A DNA stretch of 64,000 nt from Virgifigura deserti (GTDB lineage: Bacteria; Pseudomonadota; Alphaproteobacteria; Dongiales; Dongiaceae), in NCBI GenBank assembly GCA_003576685.1, contig QOZR01000001.1:496001-560000 (forward strand), in the 5' to 3' direction. The notes beneath the pieces are model-generated. The model did not search any database. It was not told the DNA's origin and saw nothing but the letters and a program-made list of their open reading frames with translations. A program made the position numbers and the translations under genes. This document shows, in pieces, positions 9,201 through 21,522 of this stretch. The stretch's first letter is position 1; each line of letters starts with the position of its first letter.

Positions 9201-11075
9201 CTAGAACAGCGCGTCGATCGCGCTTGGGTTCGTCGTCACCTCGACTTCCCGCCGTAGGGCGTCGCCGAACTGGGTGATGATGTCGCCGGTCATCGCCTCG
9301 GTGACCGTTCGGCGCAGATCGTTCACCCGGACCGAATCGGTCGCCGCATCGGCGGGCTCGATCTCGGTCAGCTGCGCCACGACATGGCCTTCATTCACGG
9401 CGGCCGTGGCAACGCCGCCGTCCTCGAGCGTGAACAGTTTCGCCGTCAGCTCCTGCGGGACGTTGGCGGCCGGATCGCCGGCATCGCGACGGACAGGCTT
9501 CGACGTCTGAACCGTCAGCCCGAGCTCCGACGCGACCGCGGACAGCGCCTCGCCGCCGCGCACACGTTCGGCCGCGGCTTCTGCCTTCTCCGCAGCGGCC
9601 TCCGCGCGCTGCGCCGCTTCCCAGTCGGCAACCACCTGCTCGCGCACCTCCTCCAACGGCCGCAGCGCCGGAGGTTGCACGCTGTTGACGCGCAGGATGG
9701 CGTATCCGCCTCCGCGCGTCTCGGTGAGGGCGCTGTCCTCACCCTCTGGCGTCGAGAAGGCGAGCGACAGCAGGGCCGGACGCCCGACGAGCGCGGTATC
9801 CGTGCCGTTCGGCGCCTTTCCGGCGGCACTCACGGCCTCGATCTGCGTCATGTTCAGGTTGAGCTGCTCCGCTGCTTCCTTCAGCGAGGCGCCGCCCGCA
9901 AGCTCGTCCTCGAGCTGGTTCGCGATGCTGATGATACTGTCGACCGCCTGGTTCATCGCGATGTCGTGACGAAGCTCTTCCTCGAGCTCCTCGAAGGTCG
10001 GGGCATGCGCCGGCTCGACCTCGGTTACATGCAGGAGATGCCATCCCAGAGGACTCTGGACCGGTGCGGACACCTGCCCTTCGGCGGGGGTGAAGGCAGC
10101 ATCCGAGAGCTCCTGCAGCATCGTCGCCCGCTCGACGGTGCCGAGATCGATCGGCGCGCCGCCGGTGGTACGCTGCGCCACTTCGGCAAAGGCCAGCCCT
10201 TCGCGCAGCATGTCCGCCGCCGCCTTTGCGGCCGCCTCGTCCGGGAACACGATCTGCTCGATTTGGCGCCGCTCAGGCACATTGAACCCGCCACGCCGCT
10301 CCTCATAGGCGGCCCGCACGTCCTCGTCCGAGACCTTGATTTCCTTGGCCAGTTCCTGCGGCGACAGTTCTACGATGGCGACCGACCGGTACTCCGGCGC
10401 CTGGTAGCGGTCGGCATGCCCCTCATGGAAGGCCGCAAGCGCCGCGTCGTCGGGTGTCGGGATCCCCGTGATGCTGCTGGCCGGGATCAGCAGGGTTTCC
10501 GCCACCCGGGTCTCAGCGCGGTAGGAATGCAGCGCCTCGACCAGCGCCGGCGGTGCGCTCACGCCCGCCGTCACTGCGCTCACCAGATGATCGCGCGCGA
10601 TGTCCCGTCGAAGCAGCGCGACATATTCGGGTTCCGTCAATCCGTTCTGCTGCAGCAGGAAGTTGAAGCGAGACCGGTCGAACTGCCCCAGATCGTTCCG
10701 AAACACCGGATCGTTCCTGATTTGCTGAACCACCAGATTATCCGGAACAGTCATGCCGATCTCTGTCGCATAGACGTTGAACAGCGTGCGCGAGATCATG
10801 TCATTGAGGACGCGCCGGTCCAGACCCATCTGACGAGCCTGCTCGACATCGAGCTGCCCCCGGAACAGCGATTGCAGCCGGTTCATCTCACGGCGGAATT
10901 CCCGCGACAGCTGCTCACCGGTGATCGCGACGTCGCCGACCTTGGCCACGGTGGCTTCCTGGCCGGGGGAGCGGAAGATGTCGCCGATTCCCCAGACGGC
11001 AAAACTGGCGACGAGCAGAAGAAAGAGGATCTTGACGACCCAGGAGGACACGGATGCGCGGAGCGTATTCAGCAT
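9201..11075 (-). CDS. ppiD: Peptidyl-prolyl cis-trans isomerase PpiD / SurA-N family periplasmic chaperone
   Basis: PpiD is an inner-membrane-anchored chaperone that receives proteins leaving the Sec translocon. The 624 residues match the E. coli length. It has one N-terminal membrane anchor (residues ~12-32, VVKILFLLLVASFAVWGIGD), a SurA-N-like chaperone region (~35-230), a parvulin domain at about 265-360 (GTVERATML, GWHLLHVTEVE), and a C-terminal helical region. The start at 11075 (MLNTLRASVS) is the family start; a further 60 upstream codons are open but not protein-like. It is followed by trpE with a 3-bp gap, and tpiA is divergent. Confidence 0.93.
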   Translation of the reverse strand: MLNTLRASVSSWVVKILFLLLVASFAVWGIGDIFRSPGQEATVAKVGDVAITGEQLSREFRREMNRLQSLFRGQLDVEQARQMGLDRRVLNDMISRTLFNVYATEIGMTVPDNLVVQQIRNDPVFRNDLGQFDRSRFNFLLQQNGLTEPEYVALLRRDIARDHLVSAVTAGVSAPPALVEALHSYRAETRVAETLLIPASSITGIPTPDDAALAAFHEGHADRYQAPEYRSVAIVELSPQELAKEIKVSDEDVRAAYEERRGGFNVPERRQIEQIVFPDEAAAKAAADMLREGLAFAEVAQRTTGGAPIDLGTVERATMLQELSDAAFTPAEGQVSAPVQSPLGWHLLHVTEVEPAHAPTFEELEEELRHDIAMNQAVDSIISIANQLEDELAGGASLKEAAEQLNLNMTQIEAVSAAGKAPNGTDTALVGRPALLSLAFSTPEGEDSALTETRGGGYAILRVNSVQPPALRPLEEVREQVVADWEAAQRAEAAAEKAEAAAERVRGGEALSAVASELGLTVQTSKPVRRDAGDPAANVPQELTAKLFTLEDGGVATAAVNEGHVVAQLTEIEPADAATDSVRVNDLRRTVTEAMTGDIITQFGDALRREVEVTTNPSAIDALF

Positions 11076-11303
11076 GACGGGATGCAGCAGTACTCGATCA
11101 AGGGAATCCCTGCCGACCTTCCACGAAAGCCACACCGAACAAATCGTTAGCGGCAGGGTCGACAAATTTGCCGGCATCATAGGCGGGGGATAATTGCCGG
11201 GCAACAAGAATGGGGCGATGGTAAAGGAGGTTATCGGGTGGCTGGCATCGTTCAACCATTTGTGTTACGGAACGGCGGCCGCCAACAGCAATCAGGATGT
11301 CCC
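11076..11303. promoter_or_regulatory. Divergent ppiD / tpiA intergenic region
   Basis: This gap must hold promoters for both divergent units; I could not fix convincing -35/-10 pairs. It contains a strong Shine-Dalgarno AAAGGAGG at 11223-11230, 7 nt before an in-frame GTG at 11238 that would extend TpiA by 22 residues. A 29-codon open frame runs from ATG 11218 and ends at TGA 11305-11307, overlapping the tpiA ATG. See findings. Confidence 0.4.
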
Positions 11304-12083
11304 ATGAGCCCGGCTTCAGGCGCTCCGCAGCGTCGCACTCTGATCGCCGGAAACTGGAAGATGAACGGCCGCCGAGCGGACGGGCTCGCGCTGGCCGAGG
11401 ATCTGGCGCGTCGCGCCGCCGGGTCGGCCGCCGGCCAACTCGCCTGCGATCTGCTGATCTGTCCGCCGACCACACTTTTGATCCCGCTTGGAGAGGCGCT
11501 TGCCGGGAGCCCGATCGCACTGGGCGGCCAGGACTGCCACTGGGCCGAGAAGGGCGCCCACACAGGTGATGTCAGCGCCGCCATGCTGGCCGATGCCGGC
11601 TGTCGTTTCGTCATAGTCGGCCATTCCGAGCGGCGCGCCGATCATGGCGAAACCGATGCCGCCGTGCGCGACAAGGCCCGTGCCGCCCTGGCCGCCGGCC
11701 TCACGGCTATTATCTGTCTGGGCGAGATCGAGGCCGCCCGCGAGCGCGGCGAGACGCTGGCCGTCGTTGAAGGGCAGTTGAACGACTCCCTGCCGGAGCA
11801 GGCCTCGGCGGCGAACACCGTCATCGCCTACGAGCCGGTCTGGGCGATCGGCAGCGGCCGGACGCCGACGGTGGAGGAGATCGCGCGGGTTCATGGCCAT
11901 CTGCGGCGCAAGCTTCAGGACCGGATGTCGGACGGCGATCGGGTCCGCATCCTCTATGGCGGGTCGGTCAAGGCGGCGAACGCGGCCGAAATTCTCGCGA
12001 TCGACGAGGTGGACGGCGCGTTGATCGGCGGCGCCAGCCTCAAAGCCGACGAGTTTTGGGCGATCGCCCAAAGTTGCGGCTAG
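11304..12083 (+). CDS. tpiA: Triosephosphate isomerase
   Basis: This enzyme interconverts dihydroxyacetone phosphate and glyceraldehyde 3-phosphate. The 259-residue TIM barrel has GNWKMN (Asn and Lys of the active site, near residue 16), the catalytic His in IVGHSERR, the catalytic Glu in [11 protein letters not shown] and the phosphate-binding YGGSV. The start ATG at 11304 has AGGA 7 nt upstream and gives a normal N-terminus. A GTG at 11238 with a better ribosome binding site would add 22 residues and cannot be excluded. secG follows 95 bp downstream, the usual alphaproteobacterial order tpiA-secG-pyrG. Confidence 0.96.
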   Translation: MSPASGAPQRRTLIAGNWKMNGRRADGLALAEDLARRAAGSAAGQLACDLLICPPTTLLIPLGEALAGSPIALGGQDCHWAEKGAHTGDVSAAMLADAGCRFVIVGHSERRADHGETDAAVRDKARAALAAGLTAIICLGEIEAARERGETLAVVEGQLNDSLPEQASAANTVIAYEPVWAIGSGRTPTVEEIARVHGHLRRKLQDRMSDGDRVRILYGGSVKAANAAEILAIDEVDGALIGGASLKADEFWAIAQSCG

Positions 12084-12178
12084 CGAAACCGGGCCAAAGA
12101 CAGTACATAACCGCCGGATCCCAATTCGATGTGTTGCAACCGCTAGCTTGGCGGACGCGCCGGAGCGGAAGAAAGAGT

Positions 12179-12556
12179 ATGGAAACAATTCTCCTAGTCA
12201 TCCATTTGGTGCTGGCCGTCGCGCTGATCGGTGTCGTGCTGCTGCAGAAGAGCGAGGGCGGCGGCCTCGGCATTGGCGGCGGGGGCGGCGGGGGCGGCAT
12301 GTCCGGCTTCATGTCCGGACGTGGCTCGGCCAACCTGCTGACCCGCGCCACCGCGATCCTGGCCGCCTGCTTCATGGTCACCAGCCTCGGCCTAGCTTGG
12401 CTCGTCAGCGGTCCCCGCGAGCCGGCGTCGATCTTCGATACGCCCGCAGCCGTCACTGAGGAACCAGCTGAAGCGCAGCCGCTGCAGGAGCCGGTGGCGC
12501 CGGTCGAGCCCGCGGAACCGCAATCGAGCGACCCGAGCGTCCCGCTCGGCCAGTAG
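12179..12556 (+). CDS. secG: Preprotein translocase subunit SecG
   Basis: SecG is the small helical partner of SecYE and promotes SecA-driven export. The 125-residue protein has a first membrane helix at METILLVIHLVLAVALIGVV, the loop LLQKSEGGGLG with an unusually long glycine run, the SFM-like GFMSGRGSANLLTRATA and a second helix near residues 58-80. The acidic Pro/Glu/Ala-rich tail after residue 90 is common in alphaproteobacterial SecG. The start at 12179 matches the family; the frame extends upstream into tpiA but lacks similarity there. Confidence 0.93.
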   Translation: METILLVIHLVLAVALIGVVLLQKSEGGGLGIGGGGGGGGMSGFMSGRGSANLLTRATAILAACFMVTSLGLAWLVSGPREPASIFDTPAAVTEEPAEAQPLQEPVAPVEPAEPQSSDPSVPLGQ

Positions 12557-12632
12557 CACATTCCGTGCATCAGAAGTTTTTTCGGGTCGGCGAGGATCAG
12601 GGCTTGCCGATGACCGTCAGTTCGTATGATAA

Positions 12633-14267
<1,635 letters not shown>

Positions 14268-14288
14268 CGGAAGGCGGGTACGACGCTC

Positions 14289-15125
14289 ATGACCGAACCG
14301 CATCACGTCCAAGTCGGCCCCCTTTCCATCGGCAACGACCGGCCGCTGGTGCTGATCGCCGGCCCATGCGCCCTGGAATCCAGAGCCCACGCGCAGGAGA
14401 TGTGCCACGCTTTGACCGAGCTGACGGGCAAGCTGGGTATCGGTCTGATCTACAAAACCTCCTTCGACAAGGCGAACCGGACGAGCCTGTCCGGCGCGCG
14501 CGGCGTCGGCATGGCGAAGGGGCTGCCGATCCTCGCGGAGTTGCGCGAAAGCTTCGGCTGTCCGGTGCTGACCGACGTGCATGCAGCCGATCAATGCGCG
14601 CCGGTCGCGGAGGCGGTCGACGTCCTGCAGATTCCGGCCTTTCTCTGCCGGCAGACCGACCTGCTTGTCGCCGCGGCGGAAACCGGCCGGGCGATCAACG
14701 TCAAGAAGGGGCAGTTCCTGGCGCCCTGGGACATGAAGCAGGTCGCCGCCAAGATGGCGCAAGCCGGCAACCAAAAAATTCTGCTGTGCGAGCGCGGCGC
14801 CAGCTTCGGCTACAATACGCTGATCACCGATATGCGCAGCCTGCCGATCCTTGCCGATACGGGCTATCCGGTCGTGTTCGACGCGACGCATTCGGTGCAG
14901 CAGCCGGGCGGGCAGGGCAGCTCGAGCGGCGGGCAGCGCGAGTTCGTGCCGGTCCTAGCGCGCGCCGCCGTCGCCGTCGGCGTCGCCGCGGTGTTCATGG
15001 AAACGCATGAGGATCCGGACCGCGCGCCGAGCGACGGCCCCAACATGATGCCGCTGAAACAGATGCCGGCGCTGCTGCAGACCTTGCTGGAATTCGACAG
15101 GTTGGCGAAGGCAAACCCAGTCTAG
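14289..15125 (+). CDS. kdsA: 3-deoxy-8-phosphooctulonate (KDO-8-P) synthase
   Basis: KdsA condenses phosphoenolpyruvate with arabinose 5-phosphate to start KDO synthesis for lipopolysaccharide. The 278-residue barrel shows [52 protein letters not shown] and [12 protein letters not shown]. Its presence implies an LPS-bearing outer membrane. It follows pyrG closely. The usual next gene in this gene order is eno; here a DinB-fold gene lies between. Confidence 0.97.
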   Translation: MTEPHHVQVGPLSIGNDRPLVLIAGPCALESRAHAQEMCHALTELTGKLGIGLIYKTSFDKANRTSLSGARGVGMAKGLPILAELRESFGCPVLTDVHAADQCAPVAEAVDVLQIPAFLCRQTDLLVAAAETGRAINVKKGQFLAPWDMKQVAAKMAQAGNQKILLCERGASFGYNTLITDMRSLPILADTGYPVVFDATHSVQQPGGQGSSSGGQREFVPVLARAAVAVGVAAVFMETHEDPDRAPSDGPNMMPLKQMPALLQTLLEFDRLAKANPV

Positions 15126-15153
15126 CTCCGCCGACCAACCGGGGAGGCCGTCG

Positions 15154-15699
15154 ATGATCGAGCAGTTCCGCGCCATGGCGCGCAACAATGTCTGGTCGAA
15201 CCACCGGCTGCTGAATGCGTGCGCGAAGCTCTCCGATACGGAGTATCGGGCGAAGCGGGTCAGCTTCTTTCCCTCCATTCACCTGACCTTGAACCATATC
15301 CTGATTATCGACTGGTATTACATCGACGCGCTTACCCGCGGCGGGAAAGGGCCGGCGCTCTACGCGGACCAGGAGCCCTTTGCGCAGTTCGCGGATCTCG
15401 CCGAGGCGCAGCGTGATTCCGACCTGCGCCTCGTCGGCTTCTGCGACGGGCTGGACGATGCGGCGGTCGGCGGCACGGTCGAGCTGGTCCGCTCCGAGGG
15501 GCGGCGCTATGTCGAGACGACGGACCGCGTGCTCTGTCATCTCTTCACCCACCAGACCCATCACCGGGGGCAGGTGCATGCGATGCTGTCCGGCACCAGC
15601 ATTGCGCCGCCGCAACTCGATGAGTTCTTCCTGGCCCAGGACGCCGGGCTGCGCGCCGAAGAAATGCGCGCTCTCGACTTCATCGAACCCACATTGTGA
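15154..15699 (+). CDS. DinB-fold protein, putative metal-dependent enzyme
   Basis: The 181-residue protein resembles the DinB/YfiT four-helix-bundle superfamily: an N-terminal MIEQFRAMARNNVWSNHRLL, a first histidine in TLNHIL (about residue 46) and a C-terminal HQTHHRGQVHAML. The three histidines probably bind a divalent metal. Members include thiol-dependent S-transferases and damage-induced proteins of unknown activity, so the substrate cannot be assigned. It has a good ribosome binding site (GGGGAGG). It lies 28 bp after kdsA and 16 bp before eno and may be read with both, although nothing suggests a shared pathway. Confidence 0.8.
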   Translation: MIEQFRAMARNNVWSNHRLLNACAKLSDTEYRAKRVSFFPSIHLTLNHILIIDWYYIDALTRGGKGPALYADQEPFAQFADLAEAQRDSDLRLVGFCDGLDDAAVGGTVELVRSEGRRYVETTDRVLCHLFTHQTHHRGQVHAMLSGTSIAPPQLDEFFLAQDAGLRAEEMRALDFIEPTL

Positions 15700-15703
15700 C
15701 TGA

Positions 15704-16999
<1,296 letters not shown>

Positions 17000-17086
17000 A
17001 AATCGTGCTGTCTCAGCGGGCTGGCGGCTCGCCGAGACCGCTTTACGCTTGACGGCAGTGATTCGGTCATGATTCGCTGATCCGCG

Positions 17087-17413
17087 ATGGTCATCATCCA
17101 AGAGCTTCGCCAACGCGCGCGGCTGATCGCCTTACCGGTGGTCGCCGCCTGCTTTGTTGCTTACTTCCTCTATCACGCCGTGCAGGGCGATCGCGGAATC
17201 ATTGCCTGGATCGTGCTTAGCCAGCAGATCCGCGATGCGGAGGCGACGCTTGCGGATATCGCGGCGGAGCGGAGGGTCCTCGAGCGCCGGGTCGAGCTAC
17301 TTCGACCGGAGAGCCTCGATCCGGACCTCCTGGAGGAGCGCGCAAGGGCCGTACTGAATTTCGCGCGTCCCAACGAGTTGATCATTCTACTCGACGACGA
17401 TACCTCGCCGTAA
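17087..17413 (+). CDS. ftsB: Septum formation initiator FtsB/DivIC family
   Basis: FtsB is a bitopic division protein that, with FtsL and FtsQ, activates septal peptidoglycan synthesis. The 108-residue protein has one membrane helix (about residues 14-30, ALPVVAACFVAYFLYHAV) and a following coiled coil rich in charged residues (about 45-75). Its C-terminal segment ends LLEERARAVLNFARPNELII, as is usual in the family. Its place between eno and the pdh operon is characteristic of the alphaproteobacterial order. Confidence 0.9.
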   Translation: MVIIQELRQRARLIALPVVAACFVAYFLYHAVQGDRGIIAWIVLSQQIRDAEATLADIAAERRVLERRVELLRPESLDPDLLEERARAVLNFARPNELIILLDDDTSP

Positions 17414-17415
17414 AG

Positions 17416-17434
17416 CTGCCGGCCAATCCGGCAG
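17416..17434 (+). terminator. Hairpin after ftsB, possible terminator
   Basis: CTGCCGG and CCGGCAG enclose the loop CCAAT, starting three bases after the ftsB stop. No T-run follows, so it could be a weak or Rho-assisted terminator or an mRNA-stabilising stem. The sequence then turns AT-rich, marking the end of the transcription unit. Confidence 0.4.
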
Positions 17435-17439
17435 ATCAA

Positions 17440-17622
17440 CCCAATCCGTCAATTAACTATAATCAAGTTAATTTGGCTTTTCCGTATTGTTTTCAAAGTT
17501 TTAACTCAACTTTAAGCATACTTGCCTTTGTTATCGCCACGTACTAGTTATGAGCAAAGACGCGCCGTACGGGATTTACGCCCTCACGTGAGGGGGCAAG
17601 ACGGACGCCGACGGGAGGATTC
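17440..17622 (+). promoter_or_regulatory. AT-rich promoter region of the pdh operon with a palindromic site
   Basis: This gap is far richer in A and T than its surroundings. It has an inverted repeat AAAGTT-N7-AACTTT at 17495-17513 and a possible sigma-70 pair TTGCCT (17522-17527) / TAGTTA (17545-17550) with 17-bp spacing. A perfect 14-bp palindrome CCCTCACGTGAGGG lies at 17581-17594, between the putative promoter and the pdhA ribosome binding site GGGAGG (17613-17618). The palindrome is a candidate operator or leader hairpin. The promoter call is weak; the palindrome is certain as sequence. Confidence 0.45.
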
Positions 17623-18630
17623 ATGGCTGCGACCGCCAAGCGCAAAACCAAATCGACGCCTAAAACTGCCGATTCCGGTCAGCTGCTGAAGTATTACCAC
17701 GACATGCTGCTGATCCGGCGGTTCGAGGAGAAGGCGGGGCAGCTCTACGGCATGGGCCTGATCGGCGGTTTCTGCCACCTCTATATCGGCCAGGAAGCGG
17801 TCGTCGTCGGAATGCAGGCTGCCATCACCGAGAACGACACCGTCATTACCAGCTATCGCGACCATGGGCATATGCTGGCCTGCGGCATGGACCCGAAAGG
17901 GGTGATGGCGGAGCTGACCGGCCGGCGCGGCGGCTATTCGAAAGGCAAGGGCGGCTCCATGCACATGTTCAGCCGCGAGAGGAATTTCTTCGGCGGCCAC
18001 GGCATCGTCGGCGCGCAGGTGCCGATCGGCACCGGTCTCGCCTTCGCCCATCGCTATCTGGAGAACGGGAATGTCTGCCTGACCTATCTCGGCGACGGCG
18101 CGGTGAATCAGGGGCAGGTCCACGAATCCTTCAATATGGCGGCGCTTTGGAAGTTGCCCGTCATCTACGTCATCGAGAACAACAAGTACGGCATGGGAAC
18201 GAGCGTCGCGCGTTCCTCGGCGCAGCAGGATCTCTACCGGCACGGCCAGGCCTATGGAATTCCGGGCGAGCAGGTCGACGGCATGGACGTGCTGGCCGTG
18301 AACGCGGCCGGCGACAAGGCCGTGGCGCATGTCCGAGCCGGCAAGGGCCCTTATATCCTCGAAATGCTGACCTACCGGTATCGCGGGCACTCGATGTCCG
18401 ACCCGGCGAAGTACCGGACCAAGGAGGAGGTCAGCAAGATGCGCCAGGAGCACGATCCGATCGATACGCTGCGCAAGCATCTGCTCGAGGGCCAGCATTC
18501 CGACGAAGCGGGTTTGAAGAACATCGACCGGGAGATCCGAGAAGTGATCTCCGCGGCGACCGAGTTCGCGCAGAACAGTCCCGAACCCGACCCGTCCGAG
18601 CTCTATACCGATGTCCTCGCGGAAGCGTGA
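17623..18630 (+). CDS. pdhA: Pyruvate dehydrogenase E1 component, alpha subunit
   Basis: E1 alpha with E1 beta decarboxylates pyruvate on thiamine diphosphate and passes the acetyl group to lipoyl-E2. The 335-residue protein has the TPP-binding motif GDGAVNQGQVHESFN ending in ENNKYGMGT, the GGKGGSMHMF-like KGKGGSMHMF with GGHGIVGAQVP, and the phosphorylation-loop-like YRYRGHSMSDP. The first ~20 residues are Lys/Thr/Ala-rich. It leads the operon pdhA-pdhB-pdhC-lpd-lipA. Confidence 0.97.
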   Translation: MAATAKRKTKSTPKTADSGQLLKYYHDMLLIRRFEEKAGQLYGMGLIGGFCHLYIGQEAVVVGMQAAITENDTVITSYRDHGHMLACGMDPKGVMAELTGRRGGYSKGKGGSMHMFSRERNFFGGHGIVGAQVPIGTGLAFAHRYLENGNVCLTYLGDGAVNQGQVHESFNMAALWKLPVIYVIENNKYGMGTSVARSSAQQDLYRHGQAYGIPGEQVDGMDVLAVNAAGDKAVAHVRAGKGPYILEMLTYRYRGHSMSDPAKYRTKEEVSKMRQEHDPIDTLRKHLLEGQHSDEAGLKNIDREIREVISAATEFAQNSPEPDPSELYTDVLAEA

Positions 18631-18692
18631 CGTGCGGAAGAGCCGCCGCATGACGCCGCCGTCGCGTCTCGTTTTTCTGCAAGGGGAGTAAG

Positions 18693-20138
<1,446 letters not shown>

Positions 20139-20190
20139 CGCCGGCGAGCCCATCCGCGAACCCACCCGGGGAGCCCACAAGGGGAAAGAA

Positions 20191-20463
20191 ATGCCGATCA
20201 AGGTTCTGATGCCGGCTTTGTCGCCGACGATGACGGAAGGCAATCTGGCGAAGTGGCACAAGCAGGAAGGCGACGCGGTTCAGCCGGGCGACGTGATCGC
20301 CGAGATCGAGACCGACAAGGCGACGATGGAGGTCGAGGCGGTCGACGAGGGCAAGCTCGGCAAGATCCTGGTGCCGGAGGGCAGCGAGGGGGTGAAGGTG
20401 AACGCGGTCATCGCCCTGCTGCTCGAAGAGGGCGAGGAGGAAAGCGCCCTCAAGGACGGTGGG
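20191..20463 (+). repeat. Copy 2 of an identical 273-bp lipoyl-domain block (pdhC)
   Basis: Identical to 18693-18965; the spacing between copy starts is 1498 bp. As direct repeats in one operon, the copies could recombine and delete most of pdhB, so their persistence suggests selection for both or continuing gene conversion. Confidence 0.97.
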
Positions 20464-21510
20464 GGCGTGGCGGCGCCCGTCGAAACGCCGAAAGCCGCAC
20501 CGCCCGAAGAACCGAAGCCGTCGCCCGAACCAGCGAAAGCGGAGGCCCCGGCGCCAGCCCCAGCCCCAGCTAAAGCAGGTGCACCGGAGAGTGCCCCGGC
20601 TCCGAGGCATGATGGTGAAGACCGTGTCTTCGCGAGCCCGCTCGCCCGCCGCATGGCCGCCCAGGCCGGGCTGGACCTGACCGGTGTAACCGGCAGTGGA
20701 CCGAATGGCCGAATCGTCAAGACGGATATCGACGCGGCCCTAAGTCGGCCAGAGACCCGCGCAGAAGCGCGCCCCGAGCCGGCCCCGGCGGAGGCTCCGG
20801 CCGCCGCACGCGAGGCGGGGCTGCCGGCATTCACCGAACAGCCGAACAGCAACATGCGCAAGGTGATCGCCCGCCGGCTGAGCGAGGCGAAGCGCGAGGC
20901 GCCGCATTTCTATCTGACCATCGATTGCGAGATCGATGCGCTGCTGAAGATTCGCCAGGATCTCAACGGCCGCGCCGACGGGAAGTACAAGCTGTCGGTG
21001 AACGATTTCGTGATCCGCGCCTCGGCGCTCGCGCTCCGCCAGGTTCCGGCGGCGAACGCCTCCTGGACCGAGGCGGCGATCCGCCTTTACCAGTCGGCCG
21101 ACATCTCGGTCGCCGTCGCGATCCCGAACGGGCTGATTACGCCCGTCGTCCGCAACGCCGACGCCAAGGGTCTCGCCGAGATCGCGAACGAGATGAAGGA
21201 CCTGGCCGGCCGCGCCCGTGAGGGCAAGCTGAAGCCCGAGGAGTATCAAGGGGGGACCTTCAGCGTCTCGAATCTCGGGATGTACGGAATCCGCGAGTTC
21301 TCGGCCGTCATCAATCCGCCGCAGGGGGCGATCCTCGCGGTCGGCGCCGGCGAGCAGCGGCCGATCGTCCGCGACGGTTCGCTGGCCGTCGCGACGGTCA
21401 TGAGCTGTACCCTCTCCGTCGATCACCGGGTCGTCGACGGGGCGACCGGCGCCGAGTTTCTCGCCGCCTTCAAGAGGTTGATCGAAGATCCCCTGACGAT
21501 GCTGCTGTAG
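20191..21510 (+). CDS. pdhC: Dihydrolipoamide acetyltransferase (PDH E2)
   Basis: E2 forms the PDH core and transfers acetyl from lipoamide to CoA. The 439 residues run as follows: one lipoyl domain (1-80, Lys43 in [11 protein letters not shown]), an Ala/Pro linker (~90-135), the peripheral subunit-binding domain (~145-180, FASPLARRMAAQAGLDL, TGSGPNGRIVKTDI), a second linker, and the catalytic domain (~215-439) ending with the active-site DHRVVDGATGAEF. It has a single lipoyl domain, identical at DNA level with that of PdhB. lpd starts 12 bp downstream. Confidence 0.97.
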   Translation: MPIKVLMPALSPTMTEGNLAKWHKQEGDAVQPGDVIAEIETDKATMEVEAVDEGKLGKILVPEGSEGVKVNAVIALLLEEGEEESALKDGGGVAAPVETPKAAPPEEPKPSPEPAKAEAPAPAPAPAKAGAPESAPAPRHDGEDRVFASPLARRMAAQAGLDLTGVTGSGPNGRIVKTDIDAALSRPETRAEARPEPAPAEAPAAAREAGLPAFTEQPNSNMRKVIARRLSEAKREAPHFYLTIDCEIDALLKIRQDLNGRADGKYKLSVNDFVIRASALALRQVPAANASWTEAAIRLYQSADISVAVAIPNGLITPVVRNADAKGLAEIANEMKDLAGRAREGKLKPEEYQGGTFSVSNLGMYGIREFSAVINPPQGAILAVGAGEQRPIVRDGSLAVATVMSCTLSVDHRVVDGATGAEFLAAFKRLIEDPLTMLL

Positions 21511-21522
21511 GAGTTGCGTGCG

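Noticed and set aside
9384..11150. 588-codon plus-strand open frame
   Set aside because: Antisense to ppiD; composition of a shadow frame and no family match.
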